Source: JBBIOI01 sp037443425
GTDB taxonomy: Bacteria > Desulfobacterota > BSN033 > UBA1163
Length of the DNA: 27,384 nt
Reading direction: 5' to 3'
Assembly: GCA_037443425.1 (NCBI GenBank)
Contig: JBBIOI010000041.1
Location: 1 to 27,384 of the forward strand
The notes below the pieces were generated by a model. That model ran no database searches and had not been told where the DNA came from. It worked only from the letters and a program-made list of their open reading frames with translations. The position numbers were made by a program, and so were the translations under genes. Below are positions 1 to 8,147 of the stretch, piece after piece (positions within the stretch are counted from its first letter, which is position 1; each line of letters starts with the position of its first letter).

Positions 1-129
1 CCAGGGGACAATGTTCAGTTGACGGTTGAGCTTATTACGCCTATAGCAATGGAGAAGGAGTTGAGGTTTGCGATCAGGGAAGGTGGAAGGACTGTAGGCG
101 CTGGTGTAATAAGCGATGTCATAGAATGA
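1..129 (+). CDS. tuf: Elongation factor Tu, C-terminal fragment
   Basis: The first 129 bases are an open frame from base 1 ending in TGA at 127-129. It encodes the last 42 residues of EF-Tu (domain 3). The stretch PGDNVQLTVELITPIAMEKE and the following FAIREGGRTVGAGVISDV are near-invariant in bacterial EF-Tu. The GTPase domain lies upstream of the window. EF-Tu delivers aminoacyl-tRNA to the ribosome in the cytoplasm. It sits 27 bases before rpsJ, the usual str-to-S10 junction, so the two are probably cotranscribed. Confidence 0.97.
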   Translation, partial: PGDNVQLTVELITPIAMEKELRFAIREGGRTVGAGVISDVIE

Positions 130-156
130 GAAGATTTTTAGGAAAGGGGTTTTGGC

Positions 157-465
157 ATGACAACTCAGAAGATTCGGGTCTGTCTTAAATCTTATGATCA
201 CAAACTTCTTGATCGGTCAACTGCTGAGATAGTCGATACAGTAAAGCGCACAGGGGCAAACATTGCAGGCCCAATACCCCTTCCAACGAAGATAAGTAGA
301 TATACAGTTCTTAGGTCTCCACACGTGGATAAGAAGTCGAGAGAGCAATTCGAGATAAGGACTCATAAGCGACTGATTGATATTTTAGAACCAACGCAAC
401 AGACAATTGATGCACTTATGAAACTTGATCTCCCTGCTGGGATAGATGTTGAGATAAAATTATAA
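157..465 (+). CDS. rpsJ: 30S ribosomal protein S10
   Basis: This 102-residue protein matches the full usual length of S10. It carries the typical IRVCLKSYDHKLLD start and the GPIPLPTKISRYTVLRSPHV loop that reaches into the 30S head. S10 (NusE) also joins NusB in antitermination complexes. The ATG at 157 follows an AGGAAAGGGG ribosome-binding site. Only 27 bases separate it from tuf, which leaves no room for an E. coli-type L4-responsive leader. Confidence 0.98.
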   Translation: MTTQKIRVCLKSYDHKLLDRSTAEIVDTVKRTGANIAGPIPLPTKISRYTVLRSPHVDKKSREQFEIRTHKRLIDILEPTQQTIDALMKLDLPAGIDVEIKL

Positions 466-495
466 TAAATAATAAACTGGAGTGAACTAAAAGAT

Positions 496-1155
496 ATGCA
501 AAGATTAGGGATTATTGGAAGAAAATTAGGGATGACTCAGGTATTTCTTGATGACGGCTCTCTTGTTCCTGTGACTGTAGTTGAGGCAGGGCCATGCGCT
601 ATTGTTCAGAAGAAGACAATAGACAGAGATGGTTATAATGCCATTCAGATAAGCTTTTTACCAAAAAAGACCCAAAGGGTAAATAAACCACTTCTGGGTC
701 ATTATAAAAAGGCCTCTACTACGCCTTGCTACTATCTCAGAGAGATAAGGACAGATGATATAGAAGGATATGAAGTTGGACAGGAGATAAATGTAAGCAT
801 ATTTAAACCAGGAGATCTGGTTGATGTGACTGGGTGGAGTAAAGGCAGGGGGTTTTCGGGTGTTATGAAACGCCATGGATTTCATGGCGCCCCAGGATCT
901 CATGGCACCCATGAATATTTTCGTCACGGTGGATCAGTTGGGGCTGCAACATATCCGCACCATGTTTTTAAGGGAAAGAAGATGCCAGGTCATTATGGAA
1001 ATCAACGCGTGACTATTCAGAATATAAAGGTAATCGATGTTAAAGAAGATCAGAATCTTATTCTCCTAAGGGGTGGAATACCAGGTAGTCCTAATGGTTT
1101 GGTTATTATTAGAAGTGCAATAAAACAGAAAGGGAAAGAAAATAAACAGAGCTAA
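496..1155 (+). CDS. rplC: 50S ribosomal protein L3
   Basis: A 219-residue L3, near the usual length of about 205-220. The N-terminus GIIGRKLGMTQVF and the central extension (GFSGVMKRHGFHGAPGSHGT, then FKGKKMPGHYGNQRVT) are diagnostic. That central loop reaches the peptidyl-transferase centre. L3 is an early-assembly protein of the large subunit. The ATG at 496 follows GGAG at 479-482. The gene lies between rpsJ and rplD as in most bacterial S10 operons. Confidence 0.98.
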   Translation: MQRLGIIGRKLGMTQVFLDDGSLVPVTVVEAGPCAIVQKKTIDRDGYNAIQISFLPKKTQRVNKPLLGHYKKASTTPCYYLREIRTDDIEGYEVGQEINVSIFKPGDLVDVTGWSKGRGFSGVMKRHGFHGAPGSHGTHEYFRHGGSVGAATYPHHVFKGKKMPGHYGNQRVTIQNIKVIDVKEDQNLILLRGGIPGSPNGLVIIRSAIKQKGKENKQS

Positions 1156-1168
1156 GGAAGGAATGTAA

Positions 1169-1792
1169 ATGGTTAGTGAGCCTGTTTATGATGTCGAGAA
1201 ACAGAAGGTTTGCGATATCGAATTAAATGATACGATTTTTAATTCAGAGATAAATCCCTATGTGCTTTATGAGGCAGTCCGAAAAGATTTAGCCTCAAAG
1301 CGGAAGGGGACAGCAGCTACAAAGAATAAGGCATTGGTTCGCGGTGGTGGGAAAAAGCCATATCGACAAAAGGGAACTGGAAGGGCAAGGGCAGGTTCAA
1401 TACGTTCTCCCCTTTGGAGAGGGGGAGGTACTATATTTGGTCCTATGCCAAGGGATTATAATTTTCCTCTCCCAAAGAAATTAAAGAGACTGGCACTTAA
1501 AGTTGCCCTAAGTTTGAAACGGCAGGAAGGAAAATTGATTCTTCTTGATAAGTTTCCTTTAAAAAACTACAAGACTCGTGAAGTTTCAGAGATATTGAAA
1601 AGATTTCAGGTAGAAGATGCCTTAATTGTCATAGATGAAAAGGATGACTTACTGGAAAGATCAGCAAGGAATATTCCTGATATAGATGTCACTCATTACA
1701 ATGGATTAAGTGTTTATGATATTTTAAATCACGATCATTTGATTATTTTAAGTTCTGCATTAGAAAAGCTTCAAGGAGTATTGGCATCATGA
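1169..1792 (+). CDS. rplD: 50S ribosomal protein L4
   Basis: A 207-residue L4. The long arm that lines the peptide exit tunnel is clear (VRGGGKKPYRQKGTGRARAG, residues about 58-77). In E. coli L4 represses its own operon through the S10 leader; no such leader is visible here because tuf abuts rpsJ. The ATG at 1169 follows GGAAGGAA. The stop TGA overlaps the rplW start as ATGA at 1789-1792, suggesting translational coupling. Confidence 0.98.
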   Translation: MVSEPVYDVEKQKVCDIELNDTIFNSEINPYVLYEAVRKDLASKRKGTAATKNKALVRGGGKKPYRQKGTGRARAGSIRSPLWRGGGTIFGPMPRDYNFPLPKKLKRLALKVALSLKRQEGKLILLDKFPLKNYKTREVSEILKRFQVEDALIVIDEKDDLLERSARNIPDIDVTHYNGLSVYDILNHDHLIILSSALEKLQGVLAS

Positions 1793-2079
1793 AGGAACCG
1801 CAAAGTATTATAATAAGACCATTGATAACTGAAAAGACAACTCAGCAAAAAGATGATAACCATCAATATGTCTTTGAGGTTCACAGGGATGCAAATAAGA
1901 TTGAGATAAAATCAGCCGTAGAGCAACTATTTAAAGTGAAGGTCCTTAAGGTCCGCACAATAAATGTTCTTGGTAAGATAAAACGTCTTGGGAGAAAATA
2001 TGGCAAGAGACCTGATTGGAAAAAGGCAATTGTTACATTAAAAGAAGGAGATCGTATAGAGTTTTTTGAAGGTGCATAA
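1789..2079 (+). CDS. rplW: 50S ribosomal protein L23
   Basis: A 96-residue L23, normal length, with IIRPLITEKT at the start and the KVRTINVLGKIKRLGRKYGK loop. L23 sits at the tunnel exit and is the docking point for trigger factor and SRP. The ATG at 1789 overlaps the rplD stop, with AAGGAG about 12 bases upstream inside rplD. Order and spacing are typical of the S10 operon. Confidence 0.98.
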   Translation: MKEPQSIIIRPLITEKTTQQKDDNHQYVFEVHRDANKIEIKSAVEQLFKVKVLKVRTINVLGKIKRLGRKYGKRPDWKKAIVTLKEGDRIEFFEGA

Positions 2080-2100
2080 ATAACCAATAGGAGTTATTCG

Positions 2101-2916
2101 ATGGGAATAAAAAAATACAGACCTACGTCTCCTGGCAGAAGGTTTCAAACTGCATATACATTTGAGGAAATAACAAAAACAGAGCCTGAGAAGAGTCTAT
2201 TGAAACCTTTAAAGAAGACAGGAGGAAGAAATGTTTATGGCAGGATTACTGCTTGGCATAGAGGGGGAGGCCATAAGAGGCTATATCGGATTATAGATTT
2301 TAAGAGGGACAAAAGGGATATTCCTGCAAAGGTTGCTGCCATTGAGTATGACCCAAACCGTTCTGCTCGGATTGCATTGCTTCATTATGCTGATGGTGAG
2401 AAGCGTTATATACTTGCACCAGCAGAGCTTAAGGTTGGTGATGAAGTTATGGCAGGTCCAAATGCTGATATAAAACCTGGAAACGCACTCCCTTTAAGGA
2501 ATATACCAACAGGAACATTAATCCACAATGTAGAATTGAAAGTAGGAAAAGGCGGTCAGATTATTCGAAGCGCAGGGACATATGGACAGCTAATGGCAAA
2601 AGAAGGCAAGTATGCACATATTAAACTTCCCTCAGGAGAAGTCAGGCTTGTACTTTTGGATTGCTACGCCACTATTGGTCAGGTTAGCAACATAGAGCAT
2701 GAAAACATATCCATTGGGAAGGCTGGAAGATCAAGATGGCTTGGCTGGAGACCAGTGGTAAGGGGTGTGGCAATGAATCCTATAGATCACCCATTGGGAG
2801 GTGGTGAGGGAAAGACCTCGGGCGGAAGGCACCCATGCAGTCCTTGGGGAAAACTTGAAAAGAAGACCAGAAGAAACAAGGTAACCGATAAGTATATATT
2901 GAAGAGGAGGGATTAA
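2101..2916 (+). CDS. rplB: 50S ribosomal protein L2
   Basis: A 271-residue L2, near the usual 273-277. It contains the conserved GVAMNPIDHPLGGGEG motif with H230, equivalent to the universally conserved His229 near the peptidyl-transferase centre, followed by the GGRHPCSPWG tail. L2 binds 23S rRNA domain IV and is needed for subunit association. The ATG at 2101 follows TAGGAG. It is 21 bases after rplW and 5 bases before rpsS. Confidence 0.99.
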   Translation: MGIKKYRPTSPGRRFQTAYTFEEITKTEPEKSLLKPLKKTGGRNVYGRITAWHRGGGHKRLYRIIDFKRDKRDIPAKVAAIEYDPNRSARIALLHYADGEKRYILAPAELKVGDEVMAGPNADIKPGNALPLRNIPTGTLIHNVELKVGKGGQIIRSAGTYGQLMAKEGKYAHIKLPSGEVRLVLLDCYATIGQVSNIEHENISIGKAGRSRWLGWRPVVRGVAMNPIDHPLGGGEGKTSGGRHPCSPWGKLEKKTRRNKVTDKYILKRRD

Positions 2917-2921
2917 TACTA

Positions 2922-3215
2922 ATGGCTCGTTCAATAAAAAAGGGGCCTTTTGTTGATGATCATTTGATGAAGAAGGTTTTAGAAGCTCGAAAGTCAAAGG
3001 AGAGCAAGGTAATAAAGACCTGGTCACGAAGGTCTACAATCGTTCCAGAAATGGTAGGTTTGACCTTTGCAGTTCATAATGGAAGAAAATTCATACCGGT
3101 CTTTGTTACTGAAGAGATGGTAGGACATAAACTGGGAGAGTTTTCTCCCACACGAACATTTCATGGTCATTCCGGAGACCGAAAGACTAAAGTCGTAACA
3201 AAAAAGGCAGCCTAA
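2922..3215 (+). CDS. rpsS: 30S ribosomal protein S19
   Basis: A 97-residue S19 starting MARSIKKGPFVDDHLMKKV, a highly conserved signature. KTWSRRSTIVPEMVG and GHKLGEFSPTRTFHGH are also present. S19 forms a complex with S13 in the head of the small subunit. The ATG at 2922 follows the GAGGAGGG at the 3' end of rplB. No unusual residue was noticed. Confidence 0.98.
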   Translation: MARSIKKGPFVDDHLMKKVLEARKSKESKVIKTWSRRSTIVPEMVGLTFAVHNGRKFIPVFVTEEMVGHKLGEFSPTRTFHGHSGDRKTKVVTKKAA

Positions 3216-3227
3216 GGGGATAAACCA

Positions 3228-3560
3228 ATGGAGGTCAGGGCAAGGTTAAGATTTGTGCGTATAGCACCCAGAAAGGCAAGGTTAGTTGCCGATCTTATTA
3301 GGGGAAAGAAATCAGAGGAGGCTTTGAATATCCTTACATTTACAAAGAAGGCGGCTGCAAAGATAATACTGAAGTTATTGAAATCTGCAATAGCCAATGC
3401 AACCCAGAGAAGAAACATAGATGTTGATAATCTATATGTTAAAAGGATTACTGTTGATCAGGGGCCAATGTTAAAGCGCTATCAACCCCGTGCAATGGGT
3501 AGGGCAACAATGATAAGAAGAAGGATGAGTCATATTACAATCATATTGGATGAAGCTTGA
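3228..3560 (+). CDS. rplV: 50S ribosomal protein L22
   Basis: A 110-residue L22 of normal length. The N-terminal VRIAPRKARLVADLIRG and C-terminal PRAMGRATMIRRRMSHITI beta-hairpin, which extends into the exit tunnel, are conserved. Substitutions in this hairpin are known to give macrolide resistance in other bacteria; none was assessed here. The ATG at 3228 follows AAGGGG. The stop TGA ends 14 bases before the TTG start of rpsC. Confidence 0.98.
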   Translation: MEVRARLRFVRIAPRKARLVADLIRGKKSEEALNILTFTKKAAAKIILKLLKSAIANATQRRNIDVDNLYVKRITVDQGPMLKRYQPRAMGRATMIRRRMSHITIILDEA

Positions 3561-3574
3561 AAGGAGGAAGACAA

Positions 3575-4237
3575 TTGGGACAGAAGGTTCATCCTGTAGG
3601 TTTTCGTTTAGGATTTATAAGGACCTGGGATTCGAGGTGGTATGCAGAGAGGGATTATCCTAAGCTTTTGATTGAGGATATACAGATACGTAATTTTTTG
3701 AAGAAAAAGCTTTATCATGCAGGCATATCAAGGATAGAGATTGAGAGGGCAGCGAGTAAGGCAAAGAAGGTAAAGGTTACTATTCATACAGCCAGGCCTG
3801 GTATCATTATTGGGAAAAAGGGTGTTGAGGTAGAAAACCTAAAAAGGGAACTTCAGAAGATGACTGACAAAGAGGTCCTTATCAATATACAGGAAGTAAA
3901 GAGGGCCGAGACCGATGCCCAATTGGTGGCTGAAAATGTTGCCCTTCAACTGGAAAGGCGAGTCAGTTTTAGAAGGGCTATGAAGAAGGCGGTTAGCTCT
4001 GCCATGAAGCTTGGGGCTAAAGGGATAAAGATATCCTGCGCCGGTAGATTAGGCGGTGCAGAAATGGCTCGAAAAGAGTGGTATAGGGAAGGAAGGGTTC
4101 CGCTTCAAACCCTTCGTGCAGATATAGACTATGGTCTTGCAGAGGCAAAAACAACATATGGAGTTATTGGTGTAAAAGTCTGGATTTTTAAAGGAGAGGT
4201 CTTCCCAACAAAAGAAGGTGAAGAGAGGTCTGCCTGA
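3575..4237 (+). CDS. rpsC: 30S ribosomal protein S3 (TTG start)
   Basis: S3 binds mRNA at the ribosome entry channel. The start is placed at TTG 3575, giving the canonical MGQKVHPVGFRLG N-terminus and 220 residues. An AAGGAGG site at 3561-3567 lies 7 bases upstream. A longer frame begins at TTG 3557, but its start would precede that site. The KH-domain GIIIGKKG loop is at residues 76-83. The C-terminal RADIDYGLAEAKTTYGVIGVKVW block is typical. Confidence 0.97.
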   Translation: MGQKVHPVGFRLGFIRTWDSRWYAERDYPKLLIEDIQIRNFLKKKLYHAGISRIEIERAASKAKKVKVTIHTARPGIIIGKKGVEVENLKRELQKMTDKEVLINIQEVKRAETDAQLVAENVALQLERRVSFRRAMKKAVSSAMKLGAKGIKISCAGRLGGAEMARKEWYREGRVPLQTLRADIDYGLAEAKTTYGVIGVKVWIFKGEVFPTKEGEERSA

Positions 4238-4271
4238 GCTTAGTTATAAATTTTAAAGGGGATGAGAAGCT

Positions 4272-4691
4272 ATGTTAATGCCTAAGAAAACAAAGTATCG
4301 CAAACAGCAGAAAGGAAGAATGAAGGGAAAAGCCTCACGAGGGAATATGCTAAATTTTGGTGACTATGGACTTCAGGCCCTTGAGTGCGGATGGCTTACT
4401 ACCAGGCAGATAGAAGCAGCAAGGATCGCAATGACACGATTCATAAAGAGGACAGGCCGAATCTGGATAAGAATCTTTCCTGATAAACCCATTACAAAGA
4501 AACCTGCTGAAACCAGAATGGGAAAGGGGAAAGGTCCTCCAGAGGACTGGGTAGCAGTTGTCAGACCCGGCAGGATTCTATATGAGATGGAAGGGGTTCC
4601 AGAGGAAAGGGCAAAAGAGGCGTTTTTACTGGCCTCTCATAAATTGCCTATCAAAACGAGGTTTGTAAAGAGGGAGAGTCCTTTGCTATGA
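4272..4691 (+). CDS. rplP: 50S ribosomal protein L16
   Basis: A 139-residue L16 starting MLMPKKTKYRKQQKGRMKG, typical of the family. The RIWIRIFPDKPITKKPAETRMGKGKG block contacts the A-site tRNA region and 5S rRNA surroundings. The ATG at 4272 follows AAGGGGATGAG. The stop overlaps the rpmC start as ATGA (4688-4691), suggesting translational coupling. Confidence 0.98.
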   Translation: MLMPKKTKYRKQQKGRMKGKASRGNMLNFGDYGLQALECGWLTTRQIEAARIAMTRFIKRTGRIWIRIFPDKPITKKPAETRMGKGKGPPEDWVAVVRPGRILYEMEGVPEERAKEAFLLASHKLPIKTRFVKRESPLL

Positions 4692-4891
4692 AGGCCAAAG
4701 AGCTTCGTATGTTAAGTGATGGAGAGTTGTTGGAGAAGGAGAGACTATTAAAAGAGGAACTTTTTAACCTAAGGTTTCAACATGCCACAGGGCAGCTCGA
4801 GAACGTTATGCGTATTCCCCAGGTAAAGAGGGATATAGCTCGGATAAAGACCATATTAAGAGAGAGGCAATTAGGTAAAGAGAAAAAGTAA
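4688..4891 (+). CDS. rpmC: 50S ribosomal protein L29
   Basis: A 67-residue, highly charged helical protein with the L29 signature (KAKELRMLSDGEL, LRFQHATGQLENVMRI, VKRDIARIKTILRER). L29 lies next to L23 at the tunnel exit. It overlaps the rplP stop by ATGA, and precedes rpsQ by 33 bases in the conserved order rplP-rpmC-rpsQ. Confidence 0.97.
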   Translation: MKAKELRMLSDGELLEKERLLKEELFNLRFQHATGQLENVMRIPQVKRDIARIKTILRERQLGKEKK

Positions 4892-4924
4892 AAGAAGGAG
4901 ATTCTTGGAGGTAATTTTTAAAAT

Positions 4925-5191
4925 ATGTCGAATGATAAAGAGAGAGGAAAGAGAAAGACCTTAGTCGGGGTTGTTATAAGTGATAAAATGGATAAAACAG
5001 TAGTCGTTATGGTAAACAGGATTGTCCTTAACCCTAAATATAAAAAATATATAAAGAAGAGAACAAAGGTAAAGGCGCACGATGAAAAAAATGAATGTCG
5101 AATTGGAGATAAAGTTTTATTGATTGAGACAAGACCTCTGAGCAAGGAGAAGCGTTGGAGGGTAAGACAGATCTTGGAGCGTGCAGCTTAA
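4925..5191 (+). CDS. rpsQ: 30S ribosomal protein S17
   Basis: An 88-residue S17 with the family core LVGVVISDKMDKTVVVMVNR and KVKAHDEKNECRIGDKVLLI, followed by RPLSKEKRWRV. S17 is an OB-fold protein that binds 16S rRNA early in assembly. The ATG at 4925 follows GGAGG at 4907-4911 with a long, U-rich spacer of about 13 bases, unusual among its neighbours. Confidence 0.97.
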   Translation: MSNDKERGKRKTLVGVVISDKMDKTVVVMVNRIVLNPKYKKYIKKRTKVKAHDEKNECRIGDKVLLIETRPLSKEKRWRVRQILERAA

Positions 5192-5230
5192 GATTGAGCG
5201 CTAAAATTACTATTCAAATTGGAGTTAACG

Positions 5231-5599
5231 ATGATCCAGATGCGAAGTATCCTTGAAGTAGCTGATAATTCAGGAGCCAAAAAGGTTGGCTGTATTAAGG
5301 TCCTTGGTGGCACAAAACGGAAGTATGCCACCTTGGGTGATGTGATCGTCGTTTCTGTTAAGGATGCCCTTCCAAATTCGAAGATAAAAAAGGGAGATGT
5401 GGTAAGGGCTGTAATAGTAAGGACAAAAAAAGAGGTAAAAAGGCCTGATGGGTCATATATAAAGTTTGATGACAACTCTGCAGTATTAATAAATCCTCAG
5501 GGTGAGCCAATCGGGACTCGAATTTTTGGTCCTGTAGCTCGTGAACTTAGGGCAAAAAAATTTATGAAGATAATCTCATTGGCTCCAGAGGTGATATGA
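5231..5599 (+). CDS. rplN: 50S ribosomal protein L14
   Basis: L14 lies at the subunit interface and binds the silencing factor RsfS in other bacteria. The start is placed at ATG 5231, giving MIQMRSILEVADNSGAKK and 122 residues, the family's usual length. A longer frame opens at TTG 5219, but the GGAG at 5221-5224 serves the ATG. The VRTKKEVKRPDGSYIKFDDN and GTRIFGPVARELR motifs are conserved. Confidence 0.97.
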   Translation: MIQMRSILEVADNSGAKKVGCIKVLGGTKRKYATLGDVIVVSVKDALPNSKIKKGDVVRAVIVRTKKEVKRPDGSYIKFDDNSAVLINPQGEPIGTRIFGPVARELRAKKFMKIISLAPEVI

Positions 5600-5624
5600 G
5601 ATTTAATAAAGGGTGAGGCATAAA

Positions 5625-5954
5625 ATGATTGTTCCAAGATATCATATTAAAAAGAATGACCTTGTTATGGTTATAGCAGGCAAGGAAAAGGGTAAAAGTG
5701 GTCGTATATTAAAAGTTTTGCCTGAGAAAGGAAGGGTCATTGTTGAAAAGATAAATTTTGTTAAGAGACATACCCGTCCACACGGCCAACAGAGACAGGG
5801 AGGGATAATAGAGAAGGAAGCCCCGTTACATATCTCTAATGTTATGCTACTCTGTGAGAAATGTAATAAACCAGTTCGGATTGATCATCGATTTATAGAA
5901 GGCGGAAAAAAGGTTCGCTACTGTAAGAAATGCGGTGAAATATTTGATAAATAG
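5625..5954 (+). CDS. rplX: 50S ribosomal protein L24, zinc-ribbon form
   Basis: L24 initiates 50S assembly. The ATG at 5625, after GGGTGAGG, gives 109 residues; an upstream GTG at 5613 lies within that binding site and is unlikely. The KOW segment covers residues about 10-37 (MVIAGKEKGKSGRILKVLPE). The C-terminus has two CxxC pairs (C77/C80 and C100/C103), so this is the four-cysteine, probably Zn-binding, version. Confidence 0.96.
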   Translation: MIVPRYHIKKNDLVMVIAGKEKGKSGRILKVLPEKGRVIVEKINFVKRHTRPHGQQRQGGIIEKEAPLHISNVMLLCEKCNKPVRIDHRFIEGGKKVRYCKKCGEIFDK

Positions 5955-5968
5955 AGATAGGTGAGCTT

Positions 5969-6508
5969 ATGGCAAGGCTGAAAGAGATATACGAAGAAAA
6001 GGTTGTTCCAGCACTGATGAAAAAATTTAATTATAGAAATAGGATGGAAGTACCAAGGCTTGAGAAGATTGTTATAAACATGGGTCTTGGTGAAGCAATA
6101 CAAAATATAAAAATACTTGATAGCGCAGTTCAAGAGTTAAGCTTAATAACAGGACAAAAGCCAGTAATTACAAAGGCCAAAAAATCTATTGCACAGTTTA
6201 AATTAAGGGCAGGAATGCCTATAGGAGTAATGGTTACGCTTCGTAAAGAGAGGATGTATGAATTTTTCAATCGTTTGGTAAATGTGGCATTGCCAAGAGT
6301 AAGGGATTTTAAGGGAGTCTCAGGAAAATCCTTTGATGGAAGGGGAAACTATGCATTGGGCATTCGAGAGCAGCTCATATTTCCAGAAATTAACTATGAT
6401 AAGATAGATAAAGTAAAAGGAATGAATATTGTTATTGTAACAACAGCTAAAACTGATGAAGAGGCGAAAGAGCTTCTGAGGTTACTCGGGATGCCTTTCA
6501 GGAATTAA
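5969..6508 (+). CDS. rplE: 50S ribosomal protein L5
   Basis: A 179-residue L5, exactly the usual length. The signatures VPRLEKIVINMGLGEA, GQKPVITKAKKSIAQFKLR and RGNYALGIREQLIFPEI are all present. L5 binds 5S rRNA and contacts P-site tRNA and S13. The ATG at 5969 follows AGGTGAG. The neighbours rplX and rpsZ are in the conserved spc order. Confidence 0.99.
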   Translation: MARLKEIYEEKVVPALMKKFNYRNRMEVPRLEKIVINMGLGEAIQNIKILDSAVQELSLITGQKPVITKAKKSIAQFKLRAGMPIGVMVTLRKERMYEFFNRLVNVALPRVRDFKGVSGKSFDGRGNYALGIREQLIFPEINYDKIDKVKGMNIVIVTTAKTDEEAKELLRLLGMPFRN

Positions 6509-6540
6509 AAATAAATATTGTTTAAATTTGGAGGTTAAAT

Positions 6541-6726
6541 TTGGCAAAGCTTTCTTTAATGATTAAGGCTAAAAGGCCCCAAAAATTTAAGGTTCGTGCA
6601 TATAATAGATGTCCACTATGTGGGCGACCAAGGGCATTCTTAAGGAAATTTAATATGTGTCGACTCTGTTTTAGGAAACATGCATCAAGAGGGGAAATTC
6701 CAGGCGTAATTAAAGCAAGCTGGTGA
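6541..6726 (+). CDS. rpsZ: 30S ribosomal protein S14, zinc-binding short form (TTG start)
   Basis: A 61-residue S14 of the short type with four zinc-ligating cysteines (C24, C27, C40, C43) in CPLCGRPRAF...MCRLCFRKHA. S14 lies in the head of the 30S subunit. The start is TTG 6541, preceded by GGAGG at 6530-6534. The 16 bases around this start recur exactly at the rpsD start. Confidence 0.97.
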   Translation: MAKLSLMIKAKRPQKFKVRAYNRCPLCGRPRAFLRKFNMCRLCFRKHASRGEIPGVIKASW

Positions 6727-6744
6727 AAGAATACGGGGGTTTAT

Positions 6745-7143
6745 ATGTCTATGACCGATCCTTTAGCAGATATGTTTACAAGGATAAGAAATGGATCTCA
6801 GGCAAAACTTGAATCAGTTGATGTTCCATTCTCTAAGATGAAACAGGAAATTGCAAAGATCTTAAAAGAAGAGGGATTTATAAATAATTTCAAGCTGATC
6901 ACTGATGAGGATGGTCATCAGACAATAAGGATATTTTTAAAATATGATGCAAATCGAAAGGGCGTCATTCATATTAAAAGGGTAAGCAAACCAGGAAGAA
7001 GGGTTTATGTTGGGGTTGATAAGATACCTTCTGTTATGAGTGGATTAGGGATTTCAATCCTTTCTACAACAAAAGGTATCCTGACGGATAAAGCTGCGCG
7101 TAAGGAAAATGTAGGAGGAGAGCTTCTGTGCCAGGTGTGGTAG
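6745..7143 (+). CDS. rpsH: 30S ribosomal protein S8
   Basis: A 132-residue S8 with the starting DPLADMFTRIRNGSQAK and the C-terminal GLGISILSTTKGILTDKAARKENVGGELLCQVW. S8 is a primary 16S rRNA binder and, in E. coli, the translational repressor of the spc operon. The start is ATG 6745 or, two codons on, ATG 6751; GGGGG at 6735-6739 fits either. Confidence 0.98.
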   Translation: MSMTDPLADMFTRIRNGSQAKLESVDVPFSKMKQEIAKILKEEGFINNFKLITDEDGHQTIRIFLKYDANRKGVIHIKRVSKPGRRVYVGVDKIPSVMSGLGISILSTTKGILTDKAARKENVGGELLCQVW

Positions 7144-7191
7144 AGTGGATAAAGAAATTTGAGAATTTGGGATTTTAGAATGGGGGAAAAA

Positions 7192-7728
7192 ATGTCTCGC
7201 ATTGGAAGGATGCCAATTCCAATCCCTAAGGAAGTGACTGTATCATACGATCTTTCTAAGATTGATATTAAAGGGCCAAAAGGTCAATTGACCCATAATT
7301 TACCAGCAGGTATCTCAGTTTCAGTGGAGGATGGTAAGATATTTGTGCGAAGAGCCAATGATGAACGAAACTTAAAAGCCCTACATGGACTGACAAGGAG
7401 TATTATTGCAAATATGGTAACTGGAGTGACTCAGGGATTTGAGAAACGGCTTGAGATTGTTGGTGTTGGTTTTAGGGCAGATGTTCAATCAGATACACTA
7501 AAACTTACCCTTGGTTTTTCCCATCCAGTTATCTTTCCAATACCAGAGGGTATTAAGATAGAGGTGGATAGACAGACACAGATAACGGTAAAGGGCATTG
7601 ATAAGCAGTTGGTGGGGACTGTTGCAGCTAAAATTCGTTCGATAAAACCACCTGAACCTTATAAAGGCAAAGGGATTCGTTATATTGGAGAAAAGATTCG
7701 TAAGAAGGTTGGAAAGGCAAAGGCCTAA
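7192..7728 (+). CDS. rplF: 50S ribosomal protein L6
   Basis: L6 sits near the factor-binding site of the 50S subunit. The start ATG 7192 gives MSRIGRMPIPIP and 178 residues, standard for L6; an earlier ATT/ATG-rich extension from 7159 would add eleven unconserved residues. The C-terminal IRSIKPPEPYKGKGIRYIGE motif is the family signature. A GGGGGA site lies just before the start. Confidence 0.97.
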   Translation: MSRIGRMPIPIPKEVTVSYDLSKIDIKGPKGQLTHNLPAGISVSVEDGKIFVRRANDERNLKALHGLTRSIIANMVTGVTQGFEKRLEIVGVGFRADVQSDTLKLTLGFSHPVIFPIPEGIKIEVDRQTQITVKGIDKQLVGTVAAKIRSIKPPEPYKGKGIRYIGEKIRKKVGKAKA

Positions 7729-7758
7729 AGAGATTATGAAATTTTAGGAGGAGACGTT

Positions 7759-8121
7759 TTGAGGAGTCAAAAGCTCATTTCACGTTTAAAAAGAAAGAAG
7801 AGGGTTAGAGCGCGTATAAAAGGCACAGAGGAGAGGCCGCGTCTTAATGTATTTCGAAGTCTTAAACATATATATGCACAGGTAATCTTAGATACTAAAG
7901 GTGAGACCTTAGCAAGTGCATCCACACTAAGCCCGGAGCTAAAGGGAAGCCTAAAATATCCAGGTAATATTGAAGCTGCAAAGAAGGTTGGAGAGCTTAT
8001 TGCTAAGAAATGCCTTGAAAAGGGAATAAAAAAGGTGGTATTTGACCGCAATGGTTATCTTTATCATGGCAGGGTCAAGGCACTGGCCGATGCGGCCAGA
8101 AGCGGTGGTTTAATCTTTTAA
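7759..8121 (+). CDS. rplR: 50S ribosomal protein L18 (TTG start)
   Basis: A 120-residue L18, normal length. The RLKRKKRVRARIKGTEERPR start and the VFRSLKHIYAQVI, FDRNGYLYHGRVKALADAAR blocks are conserved. L18 carries 5S rRNA into the large subunit together with L5. The TTG at 7759 follows a strong AGGAGGAG at 7746-7753. Confidence 0.98.
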   Translation: MRSQKLISRLKRKKRVRARIKGTEERPRLNVFRSLKHIYAQVILDTKGETLASASTLSPELKGSLKYPGNIEAAKKVGELIAKKCLEKGIKKVVFDRNGYLYHGRVKALADAARSGGLIF

Positions 8122-8147
8122 AAACTTTTTTCAGGGAGGAATTGACA

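Noticed and set aside
658..927. Antisense open frame inside rplC
   Set aside because: It is a shadow of a strongly conserved gene on the other strand, with no ribosome-binding site or recognisable product. Other long antisense frames in rpoA, groL and the cytochrome genes were set aside for the same reason.
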